Shown: positions 17,879 to 26,670 of the stretch, piece after piece | Numbering within the stretch: position 1 is the first letter of the stretch | Layout of the letters: each line of letters opens with the position of its first letter | Assembly: GCF_001647085.1 (NCBI RefSeq) | Contig: NZ_CP015520.1 | Coordinates: 186,001-250,000, forward strand | Origin: Thermococcus piezophilus | Lineage (GTDB): Archaea; Methanobacteriota_B; Thermococci; Thermococcales; Thermococcaceae | DNA length: 64,000 nucleotides | Reading direction: 5' to 3' | Position numbers and translations under genes: made by a program | The notes under the pieces: model-generated | Told to the model about the DNA's origin: nothing | Seen by the model: only the letters and a program-made list of their open reading frames with translations | The model's database searches: none

Positions 17879-18379
17879 GTGGTGCCGGTGGTCTGGAGGA
17901 GGGACCGCCCTTACTGGGACCCGTTCGACATAATGAGAGAAATCCAGGAGGAGATTGACGCAATATTCAGGGACTTCATGCGCGGACCAAGGCTCTGGAG
18001 CAACCGCGAGGGGCCAGCTTACGAAGAGCTTACCAGCGAGGTCTGGAGGGAGCCATTCGTTGACATCTTCGACAGTGGCGACGAGTTCGTCATCACTGCC
18101 GAGCTTCCAGGAGTCAGAAAGGAGGACATCAAGGTCAGGGTTACTGACGACACGGTTTACATCGAGGCTCAGGTCAGGCGCAAGAAGGAGCTTGAGCGCG
18201 AGGGAGCCATAAAGATCGAGCGCTACTACAGCGGCTACAGGAGAGTCATCAGGCTCCCGGAGGAGGTCATCCCGGAGAAGACCAAGGCCAAGTACAACAA
18301 CGGCGTCCTTGAAATCAGGATTCCAAAGAAGCACCCGACCAAGAAGGAAGGAGAGGGCTTCGAGGTTAAGATTGAGTGA
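17879..18379 (+). CDS. hsp20: small heat-shock protein Hsp20
   Basis: A 166-residue alpha-crystallin-type chaperone. The N-terminal arm (RPYWDPFDIMREIQEEIDAIF) is followed by the alpha-crystallin domain (about residues 58-150; PFVDIFDSGDEFVITAELPG to VLEIRIPKK, with the A-x-x-n-G-v-L motif AKYNNGVLEI). The IPK tail serves oligomer contacts. It holds unfolded proteins during heat stress. The start is one of two adjacent GTG codons (17879 or 17882) after AAGGTGAAG. A Phr-like operator controls it and a CDC48-type ATPase follows, the same order as the two Phr targets hsp20 and aaa+ ATPase of Pyrococcus furiosus. Confidence 0.95.
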   Translation: MVPVVWRRDRPYWDPFDIMREIQEEIDAIFRDFMRGPRLWSNREGPAYEELTSEVWREPFVDIFDSGDEFVITAELPGVRKEDIKVRVTDDTVYIEAQVRRKKELEREGAIKIERYYSGYRRVIRLPEEVIPEKTKAKYNNGVLEIRIPKKHPTKKEGEGFEVKIE

Positions 18380-18402
18380 CGCTTTCGTTTTAAGGGAAGA
18401 CA

Positions 18403-18457
18403 GGGGGCACCCCCTTATCTTCCTCTACCATCAAACCCCGTGGTGGGGCTTCGCCCC
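18403..18457 (+). other. GC-rich hairpins between hsp20 and CDC48 copy B
   Basis: The 151-nt gap holds two palindromes: GGGGGCACCCCC at 18403-18414 and GGGGC-TTC-GCCCC at 18445-18457, within a C-rich stretch ending CTGCAACCCC. No clear TATA box is placed 25 nt before the CDC48 leader, although TTTTAAGG at 18388-18395 and ATAAAATC at 18470-18477 are candidates. The hairpins may reduce read-through from hsp20 or protect the 3' end. No reading frame spans the gap. Function is inferred only. Confidence 0.4.
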
Positions 18458-18530
18458 CTGCAACCCCAGATAAAATCAAACTGCAAAAATCAAGATCATT
18501 GGTCATGAAAAAGTTTGGAGGTGGTGAGAA

Positions 18531-20924
18531 ATGATCGAAAAGAGAGAAGTTAAGCTGAAGGTCGCGTCTGCATATCAGCGCGACGTTGGAAGAGGGATAG
18601 TTAGGATAGACAGAAAAGCCATGCGCGAGATTGACGTCCAGCCGGGTGATATCATCGAGATCATCGGAACCAAGAACACCGCCGCGGTCGTTTGGCCAGC
18701 TTACCCAGAGGATGAGGGACTTAACATCATTAGGATGGATGGAACCATCAGGAAGAACGCTGGAGTTGGACTTGGCGACGAGGTTACGGTCAGAAAGGCA
18801 GAGGTCAAGGAAGCCAAAAAGGTCATAGTTGCCCCGACCGAGCCGATACGCTTTGGGCACGACTTCATTGAGTGGCTCCACAGCAGGCTCGTCGGTAGGC
18901 CAGTCGTCAGGGGAGACTACATCAAGGTAGGCATACTAGGTCAGGAGCTTACCTTCGTCGTCACCACGACAACTCCAGCTGGTATAGTCCAGATAACTGA
19001 GTTTACCGACTTCACCGTCAGCGAGAAGCCCGTCAAGGAGGTCAGCAAGACGGCAGCACTCGGCGTCACATACGAGGACATAGGTGGCCTCAAGGACGTC
19101 ATCCAGAAGATCAGGGAGATGATAGAGCTCCCGCTCAAGCATCCGGAGATATTCGAGAAGCTCGGCATCGAGCCGCCGAAGGGTGTGCTCCTCTACGGTC
19201 CACCTGGAACTGGAAAGACGCTCCTCGCTAAGGCCGTCGCCAACGAGGCTAACGCCCACTTCATAGCCATCAACGGGCCAGAGATAATGAGCAAATTCTA
19301 CGGTGAGAGCGAGGAAAGGCTCAGAGAGGTATTCAATGAGGCAGAGGAGAACGCCCCAGCGATAATCTTCATAGACGAGATTGACGCAATTGCTCCCAAG
19401 AGGGAAGAGACCCACGGCGAAGTCGAGAAGAGGGTCGTCTCGCAGTTGCTTACCCTGATGGATGGCCTCAAGAGCCGCGGAAAGGTCATAGTCATTGCCG
19501 CCACCAACAGGCCCGATGCGATAGATCCGGCCCTCAGAAGGCCAGGAAGGTTCGACCGCGAGCTCGAGGTAGGCGTGCCAGACAAGCAAGGCAGAAAAGA
19601 GATACTCCAGATACACACCAGAGGGATGCCAATCGAGCCAGAGTTCATGGTCAGCAAGGTCAAGAAGATACTCGAAAACCTTCGTGGCGACGAGCGCTTC
19701 AGGGATGTCATCGACAGGGCCATAGAGAAGGTGGAAAGGGCCAAGACCGAGGAGGAAATCAAGGAGATACTCATGGAGCTCGATGAGAGGCTCTACGATG
19801 AGGTCAAGGTCAAGCTCATCGACGACCTGCTGGAGGAGCTGGCCGAGAAGACCCACGGCTTCGTTGGAGCTGATCTGGCAGCGCTGGCAAGAGAGGCAGC
19901 AATGGCCGCTCTGAGGAGGCTCATCAAGGAGGGCAAGATAGACTTCGAGGCTGAGCACATACCGAAGGAGGTCTTGGAGGAGCTCAAGGTCACCAAGAGG
20001 GACTTCTACGAGGCCCTCAAGATGGTCGAGCCGTCAGCGCTCAGGGAGGTGCTCCTCGAGGTTCCGAACGTCCGCTGGGACGACATCGGTGGCCTTGAAG
20101 ATGTTAAGCAGGAGCTCAAAGAGGCCGTCGAGTGGCCGCTCAAGTACCCGGAGGCCTTCCTTGGACTGGGCATAACCCCACCGAAGGGAATACTCCTCTA
20201 CGGTCCACCGGGAACCGGTAAGACGCTATTAGCCAAGGCAGTGGCCACGGAGAGCGAAGCCAACTTCATCGCCATAAGGGGGCCAGAGGTGCTCAGCAAG
20301 TGGGTCGGTGAAAGCGAGAAGAACATCCGCGAGATATTCCGCAAGGCCAGGCAGGCTGCCCCGACGGTGATATTCATCGATGAGATTGACGCCATAGCAT
20401 CGCGTAGGGGAACCGACGTTAACAGGGTCACCGACAGGCTCATCAATCAGCTGCTCACCGAGATGGACGGCATAGCAGAGAACAGCGGTGTAGTGGTTAT
20501 AGCAGCTACCAACAGGCCAGACATCATAGATCCAGCCCTGCTGAGGCCTGGACGCTTTGACAGAATGATACTCGTGCCAGCGCCGGACGAGAAGGCCAGA
20601 CTGGAGATACTCAAAGTCCACACCAGGAACGTGCCGCTCGCTGGGGACATCAGCCTCGAGGAGCTCGCCAAGAGAACGGAGGGTTACACCGGAGCTGACA
20701 TAGCGGCAGTGGTCAGGGAGGCTGCCATGCTAGCCATGAGGAAGGCCCTCCAGGAGGGCATCATCAAGCCTGGAATGAAGGCCGATGAGATACGCAGGAA
20801 AGTCAAGGTCACGATGAAGGACTTCGAGGAGGCACTGGAGAAGATAGGCCCGAGCGTGAGCAAGGAGACCATGGAGTACTACAAGAGAATCCAGGAGCAG
20901 TTCAAGCAGTCACGCGGAGCGTGA
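18531..20924 (+). CDS. CDC48/VCP-type AAA+ ATPase, copy B (VAT)
   Basis: A complete 797-residue CDC48 homologue. Residues 1-180 are the double-psi-barrel N-domain ([32 protein letters not shown]). D1 has Walker A at about 223 (GPPGTGKT) and Walker [12 protein letters not shown] at about 280; D2 has Walker A at about 559 and Walker B at about 613 with [14 protein letters not shown] charged insert of ~90 residues lies between the D1 ATPase core and its lid. The C-terminus is [22 protein letters not shown] lies before the ATG. The length and the place after hsp20 match the Phr-regulated AAA+ ATPase of P. furiosus. Four tracts are DNA-identical to copy A. Confidence 0.97.
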   Translation: MIEKREVKLKVASAYQRDVGRGIVRIDRKAMREIDVQPGDIIEIIGTKNTAAVVWPAYPEDEGLNIIRMDGTIRKNAGVGLGDEVTVRKAEVKEAKKVIVAPTEPIRFGHDFIEWLHSRLVGRPVVRGDYIKVGILGQELTFVVTTTTPAGIVQITEFTDFTVSEKPVKEVSKTAALGVTYEDIGGLKDVIQKIREMIELPLKHPEIFEKLGIEPPKGVLLYGPPGTGKTLLAKAVANEANAHFIAINGPEIMSKFYGESEERLREVFNEAEENAPAIIFIDEIDAIAPKREETHGEVEKRVVSQLLTLMDGLKSRGKVIVIAATNRPDAIDPALRRPGRFDRELEVGVPDKQGRKEILQIHTRGMPIEPEFMVSKVKKILENLRGDERFRDVIDRAIEKVERAKTEEEIKEILMELDERLYDEVKVKLIDDLLEELAEKTHGFVGADLAALAREAAMAALRRLIKEGKIDFEAEHIPKEVLEELKVTKRDFYEALKMVEPSALREVLLEVPNVRWDDIGGLEDVKQELKEAVEWPLKYPEAFLGLGITPPKGILLYGPPGTGKTLLAKAVATESEANFIAIRGPEVLSKWVGESEKNIREIFRKARQAAPTVIFIDEIDAIASRRGTDVNRVTDRLINQLLTEMDGIAENSGVVVIAATNRPDIIDPALLRPGRFDRMILVPAPDEKARLEILKVHTRNVPLAGDISLEELAKRTEGYTGADIAAVVREAAMLAMRKALQEGIIKPGMKADEIRRKVKVTMKDFEEALEKIGPSVSKETMEYYKRIQEQFKQSRGA

Positions 20925-20929
20925 GCCAG

Positions 20930-20945
20930 TGAACGATAGTTCACG
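20930..20945 (+). other. short inverted repeat after CDC48 copy B
   Basis: GTGAAC-GATA-GTTCAC is a perfect six-base inverted repeat with a four-base loop a few bases after the stop codon. It could stabilise the mRNA 3' end or aid termination. No T run follows, so it is not a typical terminator. The next gene has its own TTTTAA-rich promoter near 20978. Confidence 0.4.
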
Positions 20946-21015
20946 CGGGACGAGGGGCTGATGGCCAAGTCTCTAACCTTTTAACCTTTTGAGCGCATCT
21001 TTTCTGGGTGATGCT

Positions 21016-21522
21016 ATGGAAGTAGTAAGGAAGCTCCAGGGGGTCTATGGGCTAACGCTGGTTCTCATGATGTACCTCTACCCCCTCACTATAGTGGGCC
21101 TGCTCCTTCTTAGGAGAGTGCTCGAAAAGCTCGGCAGAGAAGAGCTCGGCCACGCGGTTAGGCTTTCGACAGTTGCCTTTCTCCTCTCGATGCCACTCTA
21201 CGTGGCGAAGATATTCCTCGGCATATCTGGCTGGGCGAAAGTGCTCGGAATAACTCCAATTGAAACGAGCCCGCTCGTTTACAACGGCGTTCACGTGGTC
21301 TTCCTGTTTCTGCAGGCGCTCTCACTCTACTACATTTACAAGACCCTCGACGTGCTTGCCGGGATGACCGAACAGACGATACTGAGAACCGCTGGACTGA
21401 TTTTGATACTCTCAATCCCGATGCACTTCGTCAGCATCAACGTCTACTTTGCCGCGACGCTAACTGGACTGGTGCTCATCCTGTTCGGTTTAGAAAATGC
21501 CAAGGACGTAGTTGCATGGTAG
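21016..21522 (+). CDS. multi-pass membrane protein of unknown function
   Basis: A 168-residue protein with five predicted membrane helices (about 10-32, 47-66, 88-107, 115-140 and 143-162) and few charged residues outside the connecting loops (LRRVLEKLGREELGHAVRL). I do not recognise the family. The start at ATG 21016 is set by GGGTGAT five bases before it. A promoter-like TTTTAACCTTTT lies at about 20978-20990. It stands alone between CDC48 copy B and a degenerate region. Confidence 0.68.
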   Translation: MEVVRKLQGVYGLTLVLMMYLYPLTIVGLLLLRRVLEKLGREELGHAVRLSTVAFLLSMPLYVAKIFLGISGWAKVLGITPIETSPLVYNGVHVVFLFLQALSLYYIYKTLDVLAGMTEQTILRTAGLILILSIPMHFVSINVYFAATLTGLVLILFGLENAKDVVAW

Positions 21523-21727
21523 CGTGCTGCTGAGCATACCGAAAGACGGTCTCCAGATATAAGGATGAGGCGAGGAAGGCCATGGGCTATGGCATAGCGA
21601 GGGGCGAGCATTACAAAGGCGACGTCGCCCTTATGGCGCGCCCGCCCGAAGGGATGGCCAAGAGGTGGCTAACACGATTGTCATCGCTAAGTTGTGGTGT
21701 AATGGAGAAGAAAGAGAGCCAGAGAAA
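21523..21727 (+). other. degenerate stretch with an unassigned coding-like fragment
   Basis: About 205 nt without an intact gene. One frame reads KDEARKAMGYGIARGEHYKG and then DVALMARPPEGMAKRWLTRL, with Thermococcus-like codon choice but no start signal, followed by a stop. It may be the tail of a lost gene. I cannot name the family. The stretch also lacks a promoter-like element for the neighbouring genes except the TATA box at about 21911 further on. Confidence 0.25.
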
Positions 21728-21877
21728 TCACTCAAGTTTCTCAAGCTCAAAAACCCTTGCGTCCTTCTTTTTCATTTCCCTGACGGCCATCATCCTGGCC
21801 TCGTCGGCGGTCTCGGCGTGGAAAACAACCCTTTCATCCGAGTTCCTCCCACCGTGAAGGATGAGGGCCCATTTCAT
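21728..21877 (-). CDS. small protein of unknown function (49 aa)
   Basis: A short minus-strand gene starting MKWALILHGGRNSDERVVFH and ending ARVFELEKLE. A GGCGGTGG site precedes the ATG. The sequence reads as a strand-helix-strand unit (WALILHGG; ADEARMMAVREMKKKD; ARVFELEKL), the pattern of a small beta-alpha-beta fold, and codon use is normal for the genome. It is too short for confident family assignment. It is divergent from the JAMM gene. Confidence 0.6.
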   Translation of the reverse strand: MKWALILHGGRNSDERVVFHAETADEARMMAVREMKKKDARVFELEKLE

Positions 21878-21942
21878 TTTACCACCGCCGAAATTCTGTC
21901 ACTCGTCCAAAATTTATAAGCTTAACGGGTATATTCTCAAAC

Positions 21943-22389
21943 ATGAAGTTAATGATTCGACAAGGAAATCTAAAGCAGATTATCGAGACGGCAAGGAAAT
22001 CCGAAATCGAAATATGCGGCTTCCTATTTGGAAGGAAGAAAGAAGGGGAGGCTATTGTTGAAAAAATTCGCTTCATCACCAATCGCCTGAACTCATCCAC
22101 AGGGTTTGAAATGGAGCCCCTTGAAATGGTGCAGACCATAGATGAGGCAGAGGAAAGGGGACTTGAAGTTGTCGGCATCTTCCACTCCCACCTAAAGTGC
22201 CCACCGAGGCCGAGCGGGAATGATCTGCCTGGTATGATGCTCTGGCCAGTTGTGTGGCTGATAGTTGATGATAATGGAAACTACAGAGCTTTTGTGCTTG
22301 AGGGAGAGAAAGTTCTGGAAGTTCCTGTTGAAATCGTGAGTAGCATTACGGACCGATGGCAAAGAGGGTCAAAAAAGGGAGAATGTTGA
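21943..22389 (+). CDS. JAMM/MPN+ metallopeptidase (PfJAMM1-like)
   Basis: A 148-residue protein with the full JAMM motif: a Glu in EIEICGFLFG (about residue 22) and H-S-H-x7-S-x2-D in FHSHLKCPPRPSGND (about residue 80). JAMM proteases coordinate Zn2+ and cut isopeptide or linear bonds of ubiquitin-like proteins; archaeal relatives process SAMP/ThiS-like modifiers, also releasing them for sulfur transfer in molybdopterin synthesis. The MobB-like gene on the opposite strand downstream fits that theme. A TATA box (TTTATAAGC) at about 21914-21922 lies so close to the ATG that the message should be leaderless or nearly so. Confidence 0.92.
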   Translation: MKLMIRQGNLKQIIETARKSEIEICGFLFGRKKEGEAIVEKIRFITNRLNSSTGFEMEPLEMVQTIDEAEERGLEVVGIFHSHLKCPPRPSGNDLPGMMLWPVVWLIVDDNGNYRAFVLEGEKVLEVPVEIVSSITDRWQRGSKKGEC

Positions 22390-22432
22390 TGGAAAAGGAT
22401 TGAAAGTGTTGGATTTAGGGACTTCGAAAGAC

Positions 22433-23167
22433 TCAATAATCCCTTATGATTATTTCTATCTTCCTCCCACCCCTGTAACCCTTCATTGCCGAGAGCATAC
22501 CCTTAATCGTCTTCTCGACGAGCTCCTGTACCCAGTCCTTCATTGGAAGAACTTGGCCGTCTATCCTGACGGTGACCTTCGGCTTTGAGCTGAGAACCCT
22601 ACAGTCGTTGAGCGTTTTCTCGCCTTTGACAATCATCCTCGCCATCTCGGCGCACTTGTACCCACACATCCTGCAGTCTATGTTGGGCAGCATGAAGGCG
22701 CGCTTCTCTATAAGGTCTGCGAGCCTCTCGGGCTCGGTGAGGGCGTTTATAACCGGCAATCCGTCAACCTCGTCAATCCCACTTTCGGCTATGATCCCAC
22801 TCACCGCTATCGCTAGACCCTTGTTGAGCTCGAGGATGTCCTTGGCATCTCTCGCACAGATGACCCTGGGCAAGTGTTGCACCGATTTAAAGCCCTCCAA
22901 CAGAAGAAAATCGGCGTTGACCATCGAAAAGAGGGCATTTATGTCCTTGGCCCTGAAGAGGAGCGCATCAGTGTCGTGGGCCTTCACGATGACAGCATCG
23001 GCAATCTTTGAGAAGCGCCAAGTGTCGCTGTTCTCTCTGTCGAAGTCTGCATGCATGCTCTTGGCTATCGCAACTCTGTAACCGCGCTCTTTCAGAACTC
23101 TTGCGACTGCTTCAAGGGTCGCTGTTTTCCCGCTCTTTTTATAACCAACAAAGGATATGGCCTTCAT
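22433..23167 (-). CDS. mobB: MobB-like GTPase with C-terminal four-cysteine domain
   Basis: A 244-residue protein. The N-terminal two thirds are the P-loop domain of MobB (SFVGYKKSGKTATLEAVARVL, then DFLLLEGFKSVQHLPRVIC), which binds GTP and assists attachment of GMP to molybdopterin. Residues from about 163 onward add a cysteine cluster, DCRMCGYKCAEMARMIVKGE...DC, that looks like a [4Fe-4S]-binding module fused in archaea. It overlaps no neighbour and is followed (minus strand) by nothing coding. An LSm-protein gene lies 9 nt upstream and may share its message. Confidence 0.85.
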   Translation of the reverse strand: MKAISFVGYKKSGKTATLEAVARVLKERGYRVAIAKSMHADFDRENSDTWRFSKIADAVIVKAHDTDALLFRAKDINALFSMVNADFLLLEGFKSVQHLPRVICARDAKDILELNKGLAIAVSGIIAESGIDEVDGLPVINALTEPERLADLIEKRAFMLPNIDCRMCGYKCAEMARMIVKGEKTLNDCRVLSSKPKVTVRIDGQVLPMKDWVQELVEKTIKGMLSAMKGYRGGRKIEIIIRDY

Positions 23168-23176
23168 ATTATCACC

Positions 23177-23395
23177 TCAGAGGAGCATTATCCAGTTAAG
23201 GTCATCGATTTTAACTATCAGAGCCTTGGCCTTGTTGCCGACTATGTCCACGACGTCCTTCAGGAGAATAACCTCCTCGTCGAAGCCCTCGAGTATTCCA
23301 GTGAAAGAATGTTCGCTGCTAACGGCTAACGCTACCCTCTTTCCCTTCCAAGTTTCGAGCGTCTTGTCGAGGAGGTACTGCTTCCCCTCGCTCAT
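23177..23395 (-). CDS. LSm-domain small protein
   Basis: A 72-residue protein with an Sm1-like segment (KRVALAVSSEHSFTGILEGFDEEVILLKDV) and a shorter Sm2-like end (KALIVKIDDLNWIML). The spacing and the G-x-L-x-G-F-D-E-x-x-x-L-x-D pattern are those of LSm folds, which form RNA-binding rings. It differs from the canonical archaeal SmAP1, being shorter with a weaker Sm2 motif, so the ring type is unknown. It precedes the MobB-like gene in an apparent operon. Confidence 0.75.
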   Translation of the reverse strand: MSEGKQYLLDKTLETWKGKRVALAVSSEHSFTGILEGFDEEVILLKDVVDIVGNKAKALIVKIDDLNWIMLL

Positions 23396-23456
23396 CGTCT
23401 CACCTCTAAAACCAAAAACCTATAAGGCTTTTAACCGTTTCCCGTTCGGTGATAGA

Positions 23457-24284
23457 ATGAGGTTCGTCACAAAGAACGAGGCAATCAGGAGAGCCTTCCT
23501 CGCGGATTTGAAGAGGGAAGGAATCAAGTTCGAGCTTCACGAGAGGTTGAGCTACGAAAGCTTTGCTGGCTACCTTCTAGAGGGTACGTTGGAGGAAATC
23601 GGCGCGAAGATAGAGGTTCTCAACGGCGCCGATAGGGAGGCCCTGAAAGAGGGCTTCCTGTCATTCAAGGAGAGCCTAAATCACCTACTCGAGCACATCA
23701 AGGTGGGCGAGCACATCGAGAGCCTGATCCAAGAAGGGCCGTGGATGGCCGAGCTCCTCGACCAGCTCATGAAGAACGGGGCGATAGACTACAGCGACGG
23801 AGTGGTGAAGCTTAAAGAAGACGTTGACATTATGAGCCTGAAGTTCGAGTTCAAATTCCCCTTCAACCTTGTCCACAATCCAGAGGGAGTCGAGAAGGTA
23901 GCCAAGCAGTTCGCCCTCACCGACCTCGTCCCGGAGTATGAGTTCGAGATACTAGAGCTTGACATAGCCAAGATAAACACCCTCGGAAAGCTCGCGAGCA
24001 GGTACTTCCCGGAGGACTACCTTCTGAGGGTCTACTTTGCACTCATTGGAAGGGCTATAGTTGCTACCGAAGTTCTGAAGGCCATCGGAAAGGAGAAGGT
24101 GCCTGAAGAAGACCTCATAAACGCATTCCTGAAGACCTCACCGATGGAGATCCCAACGGAGAAGGGAATGCTCGTCATAAACTTTACCAGAAAGGCCCTG
24201 GAAGAAACTCTAAGGCTCCTGAAGAAGTTTGGCTACATAGAAACAAAGGCCGGGAAGGTAAAGAAACTGAAGAACCTCTTTTGA
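23457..24284 (+). CDS. conserved protein of unknown function (275 aa)
   Basis: A 275-residue soluble protein, helical, acidic, with no membrane segment. It starts MRFVTKNEAIRRAFLADLKR and ends KAGKVKKLKNLF. The last 90 residues look like a winged-helix or helical bundle (EEDLINAFLKTSPMEIPTEKG; ALEETLRLLKKFGYIETKAGKVK), where IETKAGKVKKL resembles the wing and end of a winged helix. I cannot name the family. A TATA-like CTATAAGG at about 23420 gives it its own promoter. The open frame continues 100 codons upstream, but over the LSm and MobB genes, so the ATG at 23457 is used here. Confidence 0.7.
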   Translation: MRFVTKNEAIRRAFLADLKREGIKFELHERLSYESFAGYLLEGTLEEIGAKIEVLNGADREALKEGFLSFKESLNHLLEHIKVGEHIESLIQEGPWMAELLDQLMKNGAIDYSDGVVKLKEDVDIMSLKFEFKFPFNLVHNPEGVEKVAKQFALTDLVPEYEFEILELDIAKINTLGKLASRYFPEDYLLRVYFALIGRAIVATEVLKAIGKEKVPEEDLINAFLKTSPMEIPTEKGMLVINFTRKALEETLRLLKKFGYIETKAGKVKKLKNLF

Positions 24285-24299
24285 GGTTTCTTTTTATTT
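24285..24299 (+). terminator. T-rich terminator, convergent
   Basis: GGTTTCTTTTTATTTTC directly follows the stop. The T runs on the plus strand fit factor-independent termination in Thermococcales. Confidence 0.5.
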
Positions 24300-24655
24300 T
24301 CAACACCCCTGACAGTCCGTGGGTCCTTTGGATTCCAACGCCTCCGATGGCTTTGAAGGAAGTAATATCAAGCCAATTGGCATCAGGATTCCACTGATTG
24401 TGCTGAAGAAAATCAGCGAGAGCACCATCGGAATTATGAGTTTGTCCTTGGCTTTTTTGTAGTCACCCATATCAACGAGCTCAATCACTTCAATGGAGCG
24501 TTTGTAAATCCACCATACGAGTATGAAGGCCAGAACCGCGAGAATTATCCCGATTATGATTATCAGGAGTGCCAGCCCTCAAGAACACCGGCTATGAGCG
24601 AGATTATTCCTCCAATCTTTATCAGCAGTTTCGCAATCTCAGCGTCGCCATGGAA
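24300..24655 (-). pseudogene. small membrane protein, frameshifted remnant
   Basis: The 3' part is open and encodes ALLIIIIGIILAVLAFILVW, WWIYKRSIEVIELVDMGDYK and a second membrane pair ending in PTDCQGC. Upstream, HGDAEIAKLLIKIGGIISL and IAGVLEG lie in another frame, and the join at about 24572 needs a one-base shift. No start codon remains in the N-terminal frame, where a TGA directly precedes HGDAEIAK. A membrane protein of ~110 residues with two hairpins has decayed. The family is not recognised with certainty. Confidence 0.65.
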
Positions 24656-24700
24656 TCACCTAAACGTTAGTATGCGGAGAAACGATATAAAAAGTTACCC

Positions 24701-25411
24701 CTATAAGTCTAAAGCCGAAAACCACGTGACTTTAGCGCTCCCATTCCCCTCCAGCCATTTTAACAGTTCCTGGGCGAAGACAAACTTCTTCCTCTTGCTC
24801 TCCCAGACGGGGGAGTGCTCCCTCAGGCTGGGTTTGCTCCACTTTCCGACGGTTTCCCCGAAGTCGAAGCCGACAAGAACTATCTCCCTCGCCCCGAGGG
24901 CCTCTGCAAGAAAAGCGGCCCTATCTCCGTCGGTGAAACCTCCAAAGTTGTAAACAATGTCAAGAGGCTCCGTCTGGCACGTCCCGAGAATTCGCTGGAA
25001 GATGGGTACATAAACATTCATTTTCTCGATGTTGTCGCCGTGGGCGTGGATTACCAAGAAAGACCCTCTATCGTTGGCTATTTTCAGATCAGGAATTCTG
25101 CCGTCCAAGTCGGTGACTACTATATCGGGAACCAATCCAAACTCAAGTAAGGCTGACGTTGCCCCATCAGCCGCTATGAGAGTCCCGTCAGAGAAGTCAA
25201 ACTTTTCCAGGGCCTTTTCCAGACTTGGACCCGCACCAAAAACGTAGATCTTCCTCTCGATAACCGCCCCAAGCTCCTCCTTCAGGATATACTCATCACC
25301 TTCCAACAGAAGTGCTCGCAGTATTTGGGCAGCTTCGCGGTCTTTCTCAATGGAATAACCCATCTCCCGGACGATCCTGAGGTAGAATGGCTCCCATTCC
25401 TTCCACTCCAT
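24701..25411 (-). CDS. 6-hydroxymethylpterin diphosphokinase (MptE-like, DUF115)
   Basis: A 236-residue protein. A Rossmann-like core is visible: KIYVFGAGPSLEKALEKF, GTLIAADGATSALLEFG, PDIVVTDLDG and, near the C-terminus, EIVLVGFDFGETVGKW. This is the DUF115/MptE pattern; archaeal MptE transfers diphosphate from ATP to 6-hydroxymethyl-7,8-dihydropterin in the methanopterin/folate-type pathway. The start at MEWKEWEPF (ATG 25411) follows TTGGTGAG; the frame is open 26 codons further but overlaps the promoter of the gene. It lies next to the Mut7-C gene in the same direction. Confidence 0.85.
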   Translation of the reverse strand: MEWKEWEPFYLRIVREMGYSIEKDREAAQILRALLLEGDEYILKEELGAVIERKIYVFGAGPSLEKALEKFDFSDGTLIAADGATSALLEFGLVPDIVVTDLDGRIPDLKIANDRGSFLVIHAHGDNIEKMNVYVPIFQRILGTCQTEPLDIVYNFGGFTDGDRAAFLAEALGAREIVLVGFDFGETVGKWSKPSLREHSPVWESKRKKFVFAQELLKWLEGNGSAKVTWFSALDL

Positions 25412-25443
25412 CGGCTCACCAACCAGACTTCGGGTGGAAGTTT

Positions 25444-25905
25444 TTAAATCCTCCTCAGCCTCTTGTCGATTTTGAGCATCTCCCTCCACTGCCTTCCTGG
25501 CCAGTATATCTGCTCGCAGTTCCCGCAGACGTAGAACTCGTCGTAGCGTTCATAAACACTCTGTGGAACTTTCCCTTTAATCTCTTCTTTCTTAACAGGC
25601 CTTATCGGACCGTTGCACTTTGGACACCTCGCATTGGCCGGAAAGAGCTCCCTGAACTCCAAGCTGTACTTTTTGAGCTCCTCAACCTGTTCTTCAAGGA
25701 AGTTCGAGGAGAGGTGGATTACCTCAGCCCCGAGCTTTTTTGCCCTTTCAGCCAAGCCAGAGTCCCTCGTGAGTATTACTCTCCCCTCGGCGAGTGCAAC
25801 TTGAATTATCCCCTCGTCGTCCGTGATGCCGTAGAGAGTATCGTAGCCGTAAAGGCGGAGCCATCTTGCCAAACGACCCAGCATCATGTCAGCGATGAAT
25901 TTCAT
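25444..25905 (-). CDS. Mut7-C RNase domain protein
   Basis: A 153-residue protein with the Mut7-C layout: a PIN-like RNase core (MKFIADMMLGRLARWLRLYGYDT, RVILTRDSGLAERA, VIHLSSN) with Asp residues for metal binding, then a zinc ribbon (CPKCNGPI...CGNCEQIYWPG). Such proteins are predicted ribonucleases found across archaea. I start at MKFIADMML. A TATA box read on the minus strand (CTTTATAAGG, about 25927-25936) is 25-27 nt before this ATG, which implies a leaderless mRNA. Confidence 0.88.
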   Translation of the reverse strand: MKFIADMMLGRLARWLRLYGYDTLYGITDDEGIIQVALAEGRVILTRDSGLAERAKKLGAEVIHLSSNFLEEQVEELKKYSLEFRELFPANARCPKCNGPIRPVKKEEIKGKVPQSVYERYDEFYVCGNCEQIYWPGRQWREMLKIDKRLRRI

Positions 25906-25967
25906 GGAAAAACTTGGGAACAATCCTTATAAAGGAAATATTTCACAGCTATAAAACAGGGGATGGC

Positions 25968-26627
25968 ATGATAGTCTACTTCATTGGCACGGGCGGCAGC
26001 GAGGGCATTCCATCCCACCTATGCACCTGTCCCTCATGCAGCGAAGCGAGAAACTTCGGCTTTGCTCAGAGAAAGCCTTCAACGCTGGCGGTAATCACGG
26101 AAAATAGAAAAGCTGTTATCTTCGACGTTGGGACGGACATAAGGGACCACCTTAACGTACCCCTTAAGGCGATTTTTCTTACACATTGGCATCACGACCA
26201 CCTCTACGGCCTCTAGAGACCCGAGGTAATAAAGCCCGGCGATACAGTGAAGGTTGACACGCTGAGGATTATCGCCCTCAGGCTTAACCACCAGGTTGAA
26301 ACCCTCGGCTACCTCATAGAAGAAGACGGAAGGGCTAGCTCTGCTCTACGATACCAAGGAACTGCCCGAGGAGACCCGGGAGATTCTCAGGAAAAGGCCC
26401 CTCTGAGACTGGCGATAGTCGATGCCACTTATCCTTCCGGATTCAGCGATCCATACCACAACAACGTTGATGAGGCCGCTGAGAGTGGGCTTGAAATTGC
26501 AGAGAGAACAGTGCTGAGCCACATATCCCATAAAAACCTGCCCTTCCTGGAGTTCACCAAACACGTACGTAAAAGGTGGGGCAACAAAGTTCTGGTCGCA
26601 TACGATGGGATGGTCTTCTACGTCTGA
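25968..26627 (+). pseudogene. MBL-fold hydrolase (PhnP-like), decayed
   Basis: The N-terminus reads MIVYFIGTGGSEGIPSHLC with CTCPSCSEAR and the metal motif THWHHDHLYGL, then meets TAG at 26214-26216. The segment expected between this motif and VIKPGDTVKVDTLRI is missing, so part of the gene is deleted. Further on, ALLYDTKELPEETREILRKR lies in another frame, bounded by two compensating single-base shifts near 26335 and 26405. The end (TVLSHISHKNLPFLEFTKHV) is intact with the final His motifs. Four separate lesions show long-standing decay. Confidence 0.85.
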
Positions 26628-26670
26628 GTTAATGTTTTATTCTCCGCTTTCTAACTTCCACGGTGGTTGC

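Noticed and set aside
18936-20000. long minus-strand frames opposite the CDC48 genes
   Set aside because: They mirror the codon pattern of the ATPase genes, occur in both paralogues at the same place and have no start signals.
23157-23456. N-terminal extension of the 275-residue protein
   Set aside because: It would run antisense through the LSm gene and its promoter; the ATG at 23457 follows a TATA box and fits gene spacing.
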